From NCBI GenBank assembly GCA_003232015.1, contig QIKU01000244.1, positions 1 to 17,758 on the forward strand: a stretch of DNA of 17,758 bases, written 5' to 3'. Position numbers and translations under genes: made by a program. Under the pieces are notes generated by a model that did not search any database, was not told where the DNA came from, and saw nothing but the letters and a program-made list of their open reading frames with translations. This document shows, piece by piece, positions 7,239-15,217 of the stretch; the stretch's first letter is position 1, and each line of letters opens with the position of its first letter. This DNA is from Gammaproteobacteria bacterium. GTDB lineage: Bacteria; Pseudomonadota; Gammaproteobacteria; UBA6429.

Positions 7239-8255
7239 GTGACTGAACTGAACTTAACTAAAAGTACAAACATTATGACAACACCGTTACTCATGCGCAT
7301 CGAGCATTTATCACGCCATTATGGTGAACTACAAGCAGTCAACGCGGTTAGTTTTGAATTGAAGCGTGGTGAAGTTTTAGGCTTTTTAGGGCCAAACGGT
7401 GCGGGTAAATCCACCACCATGCAAATGATCACCGGCAATCTCGCTCCTACAGCCGGGAAAATAACCATTAATGGCCTCGACCTGCTCGATCAACCGAAAC
7501 TTGCAAAAGCGGAAATAGGCTACCTACCCGAACAACCCCCTTTATATATCGAACTAAGCGTCGAAGAATATTTACATTTTTGTGCCAAAATAAACGGCAT
7601 TAATCGTGCAGCACAAAGCAAAGCGGTCAACAAAGCCCTTGAGCGCTGCGGGCTGGGGGAAGTGAAATCGCGCTTAATTTCAAACCTGTCCAAAGGTTAT
7701 CAACAACGCGTGGGGATTGCTCAGGCTATTATCCATACACCCGCTATTGTTATTCTTGATGAGCCGACAGTGGGGCTTGACCCTATTCAGATCCGTGAAA
7801 TTCGGAAACTTATCCGTGAATTAGGCGAAGAGCACAGTGTTATCTTATCTACGCATATTTTACCGGAAGTACAAATGACCTGTGACAGGGTGCAGATCAT
7901 CAATAAGGGGCAGCTGGTGTTTAGCGACTCTATCGATAATTTAAATCAGTCGATGCAGGCCACCAGCCTTATCGTTCAGTTTGATAGCAACCCGGATGAT
8001 ACCGTCCTCAGCGCAATAAATAATGTACTCAAAATCGAACACCTTGAAAACAAGCGCGTTCGCATCCACTTTAACAACACGGAAACACACGAAAGCCCGG
8101 CAAAACAAATTGCAATCGAAGCCATTAATAATAGCTGGGGCTTACTTGAATTAACCCCTGAACAAAAAACACTGGAGCAGATTTTTGTGGAAATAACCTC
8201 GTCAGAATCTGCAACACAAAAGACTGAACCAGTAACAACGGAGGATGCCGCATGA
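7239..8255 (+). CDS. ABC transporter ATP-binding protein, GldA/ABC-2 type
   Basis: Energising subunit of an ABC-2 type exporter. With the GTG start the product has 338 residues and shows Walker A GPNGAGKST (51-59), Q-loop glutamine Q99 in YLPEQPPLY, signature LSKGYQQR (150-157), Walker B VILDEP (171-176, catalytic E175) and H-loop H206 in STHIL. The last 100 or so residues form a C-terminal extension typical of drug/polysaccharide-type and Gld ATPases. The start is uncertain: relatives usually begin near MRIEHLSRHYG, which fits ATG 7293 (320 residues) or ATG 7275 (326) better than GTG 7239, and no option has a clear Shine-Dalgarno. Its stop overlaps the permease start (ATGA), and the following genes match the proteobacterial Gld-like cassette. 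The substrate is unknown. Confidence 0.9.
   Translation: MTELNLTKSTNIMTTPLLMRIEHLSRHYGELQAVNAVSFELKRGEVLGFLGPNGAGKSTTMQMITGNLAPTAGKITINGLDLLDQPKLAKAEIGYLPEQPPLYIELSVEEYLHFCAKINGINRAAQSKAVNKALERCGLGEVKSRLISNLSKGYQQRVGIAQAIIHTPAIVILDEPTVGLDPIQIREIRKLIRELGEEHSVILSTHILPEVQMTCDRVQIINKGQLVFSDSIDNLNQSMQATSLIVQFDSNPDDTVLSAINNVLKIEHLENKRVRIHFNNTETHESPAKQIAIEAINNSWGLLELTPEQKTLEQIFVEITSSESATQKTEPVTTEDAA
8240..8244 (+). promoter_or_regulatory. Ribosome binding site of the ABC permease gene
   Basis: GGAGG, 7 nt ahead of the ATG at 8252, placed inside the end of the ATPase gene. With the ATGA stop/start overlap it indicates coupled translation of ATPase and permease. Confidence 0.75.
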
Positions 8256-9013
8256 ATATTTTAACCATTGCATCCCGCGAGCTACGCAGTTTATTTTTGT
8301 CGCCACTGGCCTGGTCTATTCTTGGCGTGGTGCAATTTATTTTTGCTTATATTTTTCTTGCCCAGCTCAATACCTTTATACAAATTCAACCACAACTAGC
8401 CAACATTGAAAATGCACCCGGCGCAACAGAATTTATTGCCGCCCCGTTATTTGCAACTTCAGCGATTATTTTTATGCTGGTAACGCCGCTAATTACCATG
8501 CGAGTTATTGCAGGCGAACGTGCTAATAAAAGTCTGGCATTATTATTTTCGGCACCCTTGTCCATGACCGATATTATTATGGGTAAGTTTCTTGGTGTTG
8601 TTGGCTTTCTGATTTGCATGGCCGTTATGCTGGCGATAATGCCCTTGTCACTTAGTTTTAGTGGTAGCCTGGACTATGGCTTATTCTTTTCTGCCTGGTT
8701 AGGGCTTGTTTTGCTGGTCACCAGTTTTGCTGCTATTGGCGTTTATATGTCAAGTTTAACAACCCAGCCCACGGTTGCTGCTATCAGCACCTTTGGTGTT
8801 TTACTGATGCTGTGGATTCTTGACTGGTCCAGCGATAAAGTGGCGGATGCAAATGCCAGTGGCGCACTGGAATATGTCTCGATGCTACGCCATTTTGAAG
8901 CTATGTCAAAAGGCTTATTCAGCTCAGCCGATTTTATGTATTTTATTCTGGTCTCGGCGACTTTTTTAATTCTCTCTATTCGTCGTTTAGATGGTGACCG
9001 CTTACAACGTTAA
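8252..9013 (+). CDS. ABC-2 type permease, GldF-like
   Basis: Integral inner-membrane partner of the preceding ATPase. The 253-residue protein is very hydrophobic with about six membrane segments, near residues 15-40, 62-87, 104-130, 143-165, 172-190 and 225-243. The start MNILTIASRELRSLFLSPLAW is typical of the family, whose amphipathic N-terminus packs on the membrane. MRVIAGERANKSLALLFSAP after the second segment is the conserved cytoplasmic loop expected to contact the ATPase (GERxxxTLxLLxxxP-like). The gene overlaps the ATPase gene by 4 bp and has its own strong Shine-Dalgarno. It is followed by a 63-bp gap and a GldG-like gene. The type is firm; the transported substrate is not known. 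Confidence 0.9.
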   Translation: MNILTIASRELRSLFLSPLAWSILGVVQFIFAYIFLAQLNTFIQIQPQLANIENAPGATEFIAAPLFATSAIIFMLVTPLITMRVIAGERANKSLALLFSAPLSMTDIIMGKFLGVVGFLICMAVMLAIMPLSLSFSGSLDYGLFFSAWLGLVLLVTSFAAIGVYMSSLTTQPTVAAISTFGVLLMLWILDWSSDKVADANASGALEYVSMLRHFEAMSKGLFSSADFMYFILVSATFLILSIRRLDGDRLQR

Positions 9014-9076
9014 ATTGTGGCAATGCTAGTAACACAAAAAACTCGTTCAGGTTAAGAATTTATTTAAGGTTTAAAA

Positions 9077-10432
9077 ATGGAACTAACAAAAAAAAATCGT
9101 CGTAATCTAAAATTTCAAAACATTACTTTTATTGTTTTATTTATTATTGCAATGTTCTTGATTGCCTGGCTAACACAAAAATATAAGTTTGAATCGGACT
9201 GGACGGCTACACAACGCAATACTTTATCAGCAGCCAGTATTGAGCTACTTAAAAAAATAGACGATGATATTAGTATTACCGCTTTTACACGCGAAGCCGA
9301 CATTTCTCAACAGCGCCTTTTAATAAAAGATCTTGTTGGGAAATATCAAAAACATAAAAAAAATATTGAACTGGCTTTTATTAACCCGGAGGTTGATCCC
9401 ACCACCACCCGTAAGCTCGGTATTCAGGCTGAGGGTGAAATGATTATTAGCCTGGGTGGTAGAACCGAACACTTGTTATCGATAAGAGAACAGGATCTTA
9501 CCAACACCTTACAACGACTACTGCGCAGCGGTAACCATACCATTCGTTTTTTAACTGGCCATGCTGAGCGTAAACCCGATGGCAAAGCCAACCATGATTA
9601 CCAGTTATTCACTAAAAACCTGAAGGACAAGGGCTTACAAATCAGCACGTTGAATTTAACCGAAACAATATTTATCCCAAAAGATACCACTACACTGGTG
9701 ATCGCCGGCCCACAAATTAATTATTTACAGGGTGAAGTTAAACTCATTCAGGATTTTATTAAACAAGGCGGTAATTTACTCTGGTTACAGGAACCCGGTA
9801 ATCTTTACAAACTGGCGCCACTGGCAAAACAACTTAACATTGAATTTATTAAAGGTGTAATCGTTGACCCAACCACGCAAATGTTGGGCATCCCTGCAAC
9901 TTCCGCATTGGCAGAAAATTACCCCCCCCACGCCATTACTCAAAACTTTACAGTGGGCACACTTTACCCGCACAGTGGGGGTTTAAAGCTGTTGGATGCA
10001 AAGGGTACCCATTGGAAAGCAAGCCCACTGGTTCAGTCAACAACAAGAAGCTGGCTCGAAGCCGGTAAACTGCAAGGCGTTGTCGAGTTTAACCCTTCTA
10101 TTGATACGATGGGGCCGATTACTATTGCAATGGTTCTGGAAAATAGTTCAAACAAAGATAAAACCCAACGCATCGTTGTTGTTGCTGATAGCGACTTTAT
10201 ATCTAATCAATACCTTGGCAATCTGGGTAATAAGGATATGGGGCTAAAGATTTTTAACTGGCTTAATAATGACGACAAGCTGATCAGTATTGCAGCGACC
10301 ACCGCACCGGATCAACAATTACAACTTGACCCAATGCTCTGGGCGATTATTGGCCTGTTCTTTCTTGCCGGGCTGCCTGTAATTTTTATTGCCAGTGGTA
10401 TTATTATCTGGCGAAAGCGTCGTAACCGTTAA
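9077..10432 (+). CDS. GldG-like ABC transporter auxiliary protein
   Basis: A 451-residue protein anchored at both ends: one membrane segment near residues 15-33 and another near 424-446, ending in basic RKRRNR. The bulk between them should face the periplasm. The segment after the first helix (SDWTATQRNTLSAASIELLK) and the middle section with IRFLTGHAERKP and TTTLVIAGPQ followed by FIKQGGNLLWLQEP match what I know of the GldG/uncharacterised ABC-type transport domain, an IFT52-like fold that commonly accompanies GldF-type permeases. In Bacteroidetes GldG is tied to gliding, but the proteobacterial versions are not, and their role is unsettled. AAGG at 9066-9069 lies 7 nt before the ATG. A 63-bp gap separates it from the permease and 38 bp from the next gene; all are on one strand. 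Confidence 0.85.
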   Translation: MELTKKNRRNLKFQNITFIVLFIIAMFLIAWLTQKYKFESDWTATQRNTLSAASIELLKKIDDDISITAFTREADISQQRLLIKDLVGKYQKHKKNIELAFINPEVDPTTTRKLGIQAEGEMIISLGGRTEHLLSIREQDLTNTLQRLLRSGNHTIRFLTGHAERKPDGKANHDYQLFTKNLKDKGLQISTLNLTETIFIPKDTTTLVIAGPQINYLQGEVKLIQDFIKQGGNLLWLQEPGNLYKLAPLAKQLNIEFIKGVIVDPTTQMLGIPATSALAENYPPHAITQNFTVGTLYPHSGGLKLLDAKGTHWKASPLVQSTTRSWLEAGKLQGVVEFNPSIDTMGPITIAMVLENSSNKDKTQRIVVVADSDFISNQYLGNLGNKDMGLKIFNWLNNDDKLISIAATTAPDQQLQLDPMLWAIIGLFFLAGLPVIFIASGIIIWRKRRNR

Positions 10433-10470
10433 TTCCGTCAGACACCTAATTTATATTAAATAAAGAAAAT

Positions 10471-11373
10471 ATGAACAAACGAAACATCACCAACCTCGCA
10501 TTACTTATTTTTATCCTTATCGCCGCTGGTCTTGCGATATTAGATTCAATGGATGAAGAACAAAATAATAAGCCCGCCATTACCGCTCTTAAACAGGCCG
10601 ATGTTGTTAATATCACCATTAAACGCCAGGGTAAAAAGGATATCCATATTGAAAAGAAAAATAATAAATGGCGTCTGATATCACCGTACAATACGCCGAC
10701 CAACCAGTTCCGTATGGATACCTTATTGCGTTTGGTCGAAACCTTGCCGCAATCCACTTACCCACTAAAAGAAACCGCACCCTATGGACTCGATACACCG
10801 CTGTTGGAAGTTGTCTTTAATAAAGGCCTACCCAATACAGTGTCGATAAAATTTGGTAACTCTGACCCGCTTAAAATGCGCCGCTATGTTGCGGTTAACA
10901 AAAAACTCCATTTAACCAACGATACTTATTTTTATGCTTTAAATAGTACGGCAACCGATTACATTAATCATAAACTGCTTGCTGATGATTTTGAAATAAC
11001 ACAGCTTAGACTGCCTGAACTAAAATTAAAACTGGAAAATAATAACTGGCGCGTTATACCTGAACCAGAAAACTTCAGTGTCGATAGCGTTAATGAATTA
11101 ATCAGCGAATGGAAAAATGCACAGGCCGTTGATGTTAGCCCGATAAACACAAAGATACAGCTTTCAAACAAACAGACTGTTTCACTCTATAGTAAAGATG
11201 CTACAAAGTTGACTTTCTATATTCTAAGAAATGATAAAGAGTTTATTTTAGTTGATAAGCTAAAAGGCTTGCAATACAGCTTTCCAGAAGAAAAACAAAG
11301 CCTGCTACTTAGCTTACCCGTTCCTGCCTCGGCAGAATCCGAACCAACGTCATCACCAGAACAGAAAAAATAA
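10471..11373 (+). CDS. DUF4340 domain protein of the Gld-like ABC cassette
   Basis: A 300-residue protein with one N-terminal membrane anchor (about residues 7-24) and an otherwise soluble, presumably periplasmic body. The pattern of short beta strands fits DUF4340: DVVNITIKRQGKKDIHIEKK, NNKWRLISPYNTPTNQFRMD followed by TLLRLVETL, and APYGLDTPLLEVVF. Such proteins regularly follow GldG-like genes in proteobacterial ABC cassettes; their function has not been established and I make no further claim. The last 15 or so residues are a Pro/Ser/Glu-rich tail. Its stop is only 2 bp from the start of mutM, so the two genes are almost certainly co-transcribed. Confidence 0.82.
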   Translation: MNKRNITNLALLIFILIAAGLAILDSMDEEQNNKPAITALKQADVVNITIKRQGKKDIHIEKKNNKWRLISPYNTPTNQFRMDTLLRLVETLPQSTYPLKETAPYGLDTPLLEVVFNKGLPNTVSIKFGNSDPLKMRRYVAVNKKLHLTNDTYFYALNSTATDYINHKLLADDFEITQLRLPELKLKLENNNWRVIPEPENFSVDSVNELISEWKNAQAVDVSPINTKIQLSNKQTVSLYSKDATKLTFYILRNDKEFILVDKLKGLQYSFPEEKQSLLLSLPVPASAESEPTSSPEQKK

Positions 11374-11375
11374 GC

Positions 11376-12194
11376 ATGCCGGAATTGCCAGAAGTCGAAA
11401 CCACCTGCACAGGTATTTCCATACACCTTCTCAACAAAACCGTTGCTAAAGTTATTATCCGCCAGCCAAAACTTCGTTGGCCGATCCCAGTCAGGCTAAA
11501 AAAAGAACTGCCGAATAATAAAATAATTTCAGTTGAACGTCGGGCAAAATATATTTTAATTTCAACCATAGCCGGCACCCTTATTATCCACCTTGGAATG
11601 TCCGGCAGCTTACGCATGGTAAAGGCCTCCACCCCATTTGGTAAACATGACCATTTTGATTTAGTGCTTAAAAATGGACAATGCTTACGCTTACATGACC
11701 CGCGGCGTTTTGGTGCGGTCCTCTGGACAAAAAAACCAGCACTGGAACATAAGCTGTTATACAAGCTGGGCCCTGAACCTTTAACAGAAAATTTCACCGC
11801 TGAAACTATTTTTAAACAATCACGCAGGCGTAAAGTCAGTATTAAACAGTTTATTATGAATGCACATATTGTAGTCGGGGTAGGGAATATTTATGCCAGC
11901 GAAGCTTTATTTCTTGCGGGCATTCATCCACGCAAAGCAACTGGTAGTATCAGCTTACCTCGTTTTGAAAAACTGGTTAAATCCATTAAACAGGTTTTAG
12001 CTGCAGCCATTAAGCAAGGTGGCACTACCTTAAAAGATTTTACTCAAAGTGATGGCAAGCCCGGTTACTTTCAACAGCAACTGAATGTTTATGGCCGCAA
12101 AAATGAACCCTGTCGTGTTTGCGAGAAGCCGATAAACCACTGTGTACTCGGCCAACGCGCAACTTATTACTGTACCCAGTGTCAAAAAGTTTAA
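11376..12194 (+). CDS. mutM: Formamidopyrimidine-DNA glycosylase (Fpg/MutM)
   Basis: Base-excision repair enzyme that removes 8-oxoguanine and formamidopyrimidines and nicks the abasic site. The 272-residue product has every hallmark: MPELPEVETT with the catalytic proline P2 and E3, the lysine K58 in RRAKYIL, the DNA-intercalating residues M75, R110 and F112 (HLGMSG and DPRRFG), the helix-two-turn-helix region around VGVGNIYASEALF, and a C-terminal zinc finger with C246, C249, C266 and C269 in the standard C-X2-C-X16-C-X2-C spacing. It starts 2 bp after the DUF4340 gene and is followed 2 bp later by the DUF1499 gene, so it is embedded in the ABC exporter operon rather than having its own promoter that I can see. 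Confidence 0.98.
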   Translation: MPELPEVETTCTGISIHLLNKTVAKVIIRQPKLRWPIPVRLKKELPNNKIISVERRAKYILISTIAGTLIIHLGMSGSLRMVKASTPFGKHDHFDLVLKNGQCLRLHDPRRFGAVLWTKKPALEHKLLYKLGPEPLTENFTAETIFKQSRRRKVSIKQFIMNAHIVVGVGNIYASEALFLAGIHPRKATGSISLPRFEKLVKSIKQVLAAAIKQGGTTLKDFTQSDGKPGYFQQQLNVYGRKNEPCRVCEKPINHCVLGQRATYYCTQCQKV

Positions 12195-12196
12195 CT

Positions 12197-12940
12197 ATGC
12201 AAAATCAAATCGATAAAAAACCACTCTATAAGCCAGCCGCTATTGGTTTTAGCCTGATTATATTAGCTATACTCGTTGCAATGGCAGGGCCATTGGGAAG
12301 TCGTATAGGCTGGTGGAATTTTGATACTGCGGTTGTTATTCTTAAGTGGGCTGCTTATGGTGGGCTACTTGCAGCGGCTTTATGTTTATCCGGTTTATTA
12401 CTGGCACATCCCGGTAGCAAGCGCCGCGGTTTTATTTTTAGTTTACTGGGGTTAATTATTATTGTACCCATGGTTTTATTTTTGCAGTCGTGGAAAGAAG
12501 CCAAGGAAAACTTACCACCAATCCAGGATATTACAACCAACACAGAAAACCCGCCCGAATTCTGGTATGCACCCAATTCACGTATCTATGGCGGAGTAGC
12601 AATAGCGGCCTGGCAGAACGAGGCATATCCAGACATCCAGCCATTAATTTTGCCCGTCCCCATTGATAAGGCATATGACCTTGTTATTGATGTTATTCGT
12701 GACAAAGGCTGGCAACTCTATAAGCCCAGTCGAGTAGAAATGCATATCGAAGCAACGGACACTACATTCTGGTTTGGCTTTAGCGATGATGTCACTATTC
12801 ATATCACCGCAACAGAAAACGCTGCCAGCCGAATTGATATGCGCTCAGCATCACGTTTTGGCAGCGGCGGCGATGCAGGCACCAATGCCAACCGGATACG
12901 TTTATTTTTCGAAGCACTGGAAAAACGTGCCCGGCGGTAA
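12197..12940 (+). CDS. DUF1499 membrane protein
   Basis: A 247-residue protein of unknown function. Three hydrophobic segments near residues 13-32, 48-72 and 81-98 anchor it in the membrane; the C-terminal half is a DUF1499 domain, recognisable from NTENPPEFW, VIDVIRDKGW, IEATDTTFWFGFSDDVTIHI and RIDMRSASRFGSGGDAGTNA, the family's conserved ends. I chose the ATG at 12197, 2 bp after the mutM stop. The same frame is open further upstream to a TTG at 12119, but that stretch overlaps the mutM zinc finger and adds residues not expected at the N-terminus. It is the last gene of the rightward operon; a hairpin 44 bp downstream may end the transcript. Confidence 0.85.
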   Translation: MQNQIDKKPLYKPAAIGFSLIILAILVAMAGPLGSRIGWWNFDTAVVILKWAAYGGLLAAALCLSGLLLAHPGSKRRGFIFSLLGLIIIVPMVLFLQSWKEAKENLPPIQDITTNTENPPEFWYAPNSRIYGGVAIAAWQNEAYPDIQPLILPVPIDKAYDLVIDVIRDKGWQLYKPSRVEMHIEATDTTFWFGFSDDVTIHITATENAASRIDMRSASRFGSGGDAGTNANRIRLFFEALEKRARR

Positions 12941-12983
12941 GTATTCATTTTAACAAAGCGCGCACGCTGCTACCGACCAACAC

Positions 12984-13004
12984 GGGGAAATGTCACTTTT
13001 CCCC
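12984..13004 (+). terminator. Possible transcription terminator after the ABC-mutM-DUF1499 operon
   Basis: GGGGAAA (12984-12990) pairs perfectly with TTTCCCC (12998-13004) around a 7-nt loop. Only three T residues follow, so it is a weak intrinsic terminator at best. Its position, 44 bp after the last operon gene, is right. Confidence 0.4.
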
Positions 13005-13052
13005 TTTGAGAACCATAACGGTTTTATACCCGGTCCAAGCGAATAAGAAAAT

Positions 13053-13238
13053 CTAGGGCACCTTAAACAAGGCTTTTACACTACCATATGTGAAAAGCAG
13101 AATTTGAACCACCTGGAACATACGACATGATTCTTTAAATTTAGTATTGCTATTAAGTCCCATTAACATTCCAATATTAAAAATCTGGGGAATCGCAAGC
13201 CACTTTATGCTTATACCCTCTTTAAATACCACTACCAA
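13053..13238 (-). pseudogene. Doubtful small open frame, possibly a gene remnant
   Basis: A leftward frame of about 61 codons (TTG start at best) that would encode a mixed hydrophobic peptide with segments WLAIPQIFNIGMLMGL and FQVVQILLFTYGSVKALF. It has no good start codon or ribosome site, and an in-frame stop lies about 8 codons above the TTG. The peptide composition looks protein-like (for example YWDGG just above the TTG), so it may be the tail of a lost membrane protein gene. I do not recognise it. It could equally be chance. Confidence 0.25.
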
Positions 13239-13378
13239 CCCACCATCCCAGTAAAGCTAGCCGGACAGCAATAGCTGTTCTTCACCTTAACTGTCCCCGA
13301 TATTTGTATAAATATTAACCACAAATGTAATCAAAAACCTTTATATCCCTTAATGCAATCATTTTAATACCCTACTAT

Positions 13379-13405
13379 TAAAGTCGGAGATATATTGGCC
13401 GATAT
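13379..13405 (+). promoter_or_regulatory. Sigma-28 (FliA) promoter of the chemoreceptor gene
   Basis: TAAAGTCG (13379-13386), an 11-bp spacer, then GCCGATAT (13398-13405). The enterobacterial FliA consensus is TAAAGTTT-N11-GCCGATAA, so 13 of 16 positions match with exact spacing. Transcription should begin near 13412-13414, leaving a leader of about 90 nt to the ATG at 13503. It indicates that the receptor belongs to the late flagellar regulon. Confidence 0.85.
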
Positions 13406-13502
13406 AATTAATTCATAGCTAATTCGAATTTGTGTTTCTCTAAAATCAACTTACAAACCTAATTTAAAGAGCACCACAAGGGAATATTACAGGAATCAAA
13501 AA

Positions 13503-15206
13503 ATGTTAAATCACTTAAAATTAACCGGTCTATACTGGAAACTGGTTGCCCCCATTAGCGCAATTCTCGCTTTATCAATTATTGCGCTTACTTTATATAT
13601 TCCAGGCGAAATCGAGCAGCAAGCCATCGTTGGTGCAACCGAATCTGCACAGCAAACGGCAACGCAGTTTAAAGTGCTTCGAAAATATTATGTGCAAAAT
13701 ATTGTACGTAAGGTTAAAGCCGGTTCAGACATGAAGCCCGCTATCGATCATAAAAATAACCCAAATGCATTTCCCTTACCGGCCACCATGATTCATGATA
13801 TTAGCGCGCTGTTAAAAGACAAAGGAACAACCGTAAAATTGTATAGTGCTTATCCTTTTCCTAATCGGAAATCACGCGTACTAGATGAGTTTCAGTCTTC
13901 TGCCTGGGATTTTCTGAATAAAAATCCAGATAGTGTTTATGTCAAGGAAGTTGAACGCAATGGCAAATATATCGTGCGTGTTGCCGTCGCCGACAAAATG
14001 GTTGCACAGGGTTGCGTAAATTGTCATAACACACATCCTGATACACCAAAAAATGGCTGGAAGCTGGGTGATGTCAGGGGAATACTTGAAATAAACAGTG
14101 ACATCAGTAACCAGGTTGCAGCTAGCGCCTGGCTTAGTGACAAGATCACTTATGCACTGATTGTTATGCTGCTGGTAACAATCATGGCCGTTTATTTTGT
14201 TTATAAAAAGTCGATAGCTATGCCCATTGCTTCATTACAGGAAGGAATCGACAAACTCGCATCTGGTAATACTGACTTAACTCAACAGCTTGACGTTAAA
14301 GGCAAAGATGAAATAGCCGGGCTTGCGACAGGATTTAACCATTTAATATCAAGCCATAAAGACTTTGTTACCAATATTGCAGACACGGCTCAACAACTTG
14401 AGAATGCAGCAGCAGCGATGACCGATGTAACAAATTCTGCGCAACAGGACTCACATCAGCAGAATATGCAAATCAATAATATTGCAACGGCCATCAATCA
14501 AATGTCATCCACTGTACAGGAAATCGCAGCTAAAACCAGTGAGGCAGAAACGTCTGCTCAGGATGCTGAACAATCAGCACACTCAGGACAAAAAGTTGTA
14601 CAGGATAATATCAATATTATTAAAACACTTTCAGATGACGTCAGACATGCAGCGGAAGTGATACAGGCATTAAAATCAAATAGCGAAAGTATTGGTTCAG
14701 TACTCGATGTAATAAAAGGTGTGGCCGAGCAAACAAATTTGCTGGCACTGAATGCGGCTATTGAAGCGGCGCGTGCAGGCGAGCAAGGCCGGGGCTTTGC
14801 CGTTGTTGCCGATGAAGTTAGAACATTAGCGAGCCGCACTCAGCAATCAACCATTGAAATTCAGGACATGATTGAACGCATTCAAAGCGGTACACTCGAT
14901 GCCGTGGCAGTTATGGATAAAGGCGTAAAAACAGCAACAGCAAGTGTTGAGCAGGCAACCAGTACTGAAGGTTCGCTAGATGTTATCACTAAGTCTGTGG
15001 TAAATATCTCATCTATCAATACTCAAATTGCCACTGCACTCGAAGAACAGAGCGTTGTCTCAGAAGAAATTAATAAGAGCATTCATAGCGTCAATGAACT
15101 GGCCGCGAATGGTGATGATAACTCATCAAAAATAAATGCCGCCAGCACCGAACTAAACCAGCTTGCTGAAAATTTAAATTCGCTGGTCGGTCAGTACAAA
15201 ATATAG
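13503..15206 (+). CDS. Methyl-accepting chemotaxis protein with haem c-type DUF3365 sensor domain
   Basis: Transmembrane chemoreceptor of 567 residues. Order: first membrane segment at about 13-33; periplasmic DUF3365 (Tll0287-like) domain from about 40 to 205, containing TATQFKVLRKYYVQNIV, FPLPATMIHDIS, RNGKYIVRVAVADKM and a CVNCH haem c attachment motif (C171, C174, H175); second membrane segment at about 215-237; HAMP region at about 238-290; cytoplasmic signalling coiled coil with the hairpin tip EQTNLLALNAAIEAARAGEQ (E409 onward) that binds CheA and CheW. No C-terminal CheR-docking pentapeptide is present (it ends VGQYKI). The haem suggests sensing of redox state, oxygen or nitric oxide, but the ligand is not known. 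AGGA at 13491-13494 precedes the ATG, and a sigma-28 promoter lies about 100 bp upstream. It ends 11 bp from the converging ggt gene. Confidence 0.95.
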   Translation: MLNHLKLTGLYWKLVAPISAILALSIIALTLYIPGEIEQQAIVGATESAQQTATQFKVLRKYYVQNIVRKVKAGSDMKPAIDHKNNPNAFPLPATMIHDISALLKDKGTTVKLYSAYPFPNRKSRVLDEFQSSAWDFLNKNPDSVYVKEVERNGKYIVRVAVADKMVAQGCVNCHNTHPDTPKNGWKLGDVRGILEINSDISNQVAASAWLSDKITYALIVMLLVTIMAVYFVYKKSIAMPIASLQEGIDKLASGNTDLTQQLDVKGKDEIAGLATGFNHLISSHKDFVTNIADTAQQLENAAAAMTDVTNSAQQDSHQQNMQINNIATAINQMSSTVQEIAAKTSEAETSAQDAEQSAHSGQKVVQDNINIIKTLSDDVRHAAEVIQALKSNSESIGSVLDVIKGVAEQTNLLALNAAIEAARAGEQGRGFAVVADEVRTLASRTQQSTIEIQDMIERIQSGTLDAVAVMDKGVKTATASVEQATSTEGSLDVITKSVVNISSINTQIATALEEQSVVSEEINKSIHSVNELAANGDDNSSKINAASTELNQLAENLNSLVGQYKI

Positions 15207-15217
15207 CCACACTCAAT

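Larger units (their letters stand above)
12941..13502. other. Long spacer between the DUF1499 gene and the chemoreceptor
   Basis: 562 bp without a confident gene. From left to right: a terminator-like hairpin (12984-13004); a short leftward open frame (13053-13238); a 7-bp stem hairpin GGACAGC-AATA-GCTGTTC (13263-13280, one G-T pair); an AT-rich palindrome ATATTT-GTAT-AAATAT (13300-13315); and the sigma-28 promoter at 13379-13405 with a leader of roughly 90 nt to the chemoreceptor ATG. I saw no terminal inverted repeats or target duplications that would mark a mobile element. Confidence 0.6.

Noticed and set aside
11309..11797. A 162-codon open frame on the minus strand opposite the end of the DUF4340 gene and mutM
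   Set aside because: mutM is certain on the other strand; the antisense peptide is rich in Arg and Ser and shows no family motif.
12119..12196. Longer TTG-started form of the DUF1499 protein
   Set aside because: It overlaps the zinc finger region of mutM, whereas the ATG at 12197 gives a normal membrane N-terminus 2 bp after the mutM stop.
13263..13280. Hairpin GGACAGC-AATA-GCTGTTC as a terminator
   Set aside because: No run of T residues follows on either strand, and no gene ends nearby in a fitting orientation.
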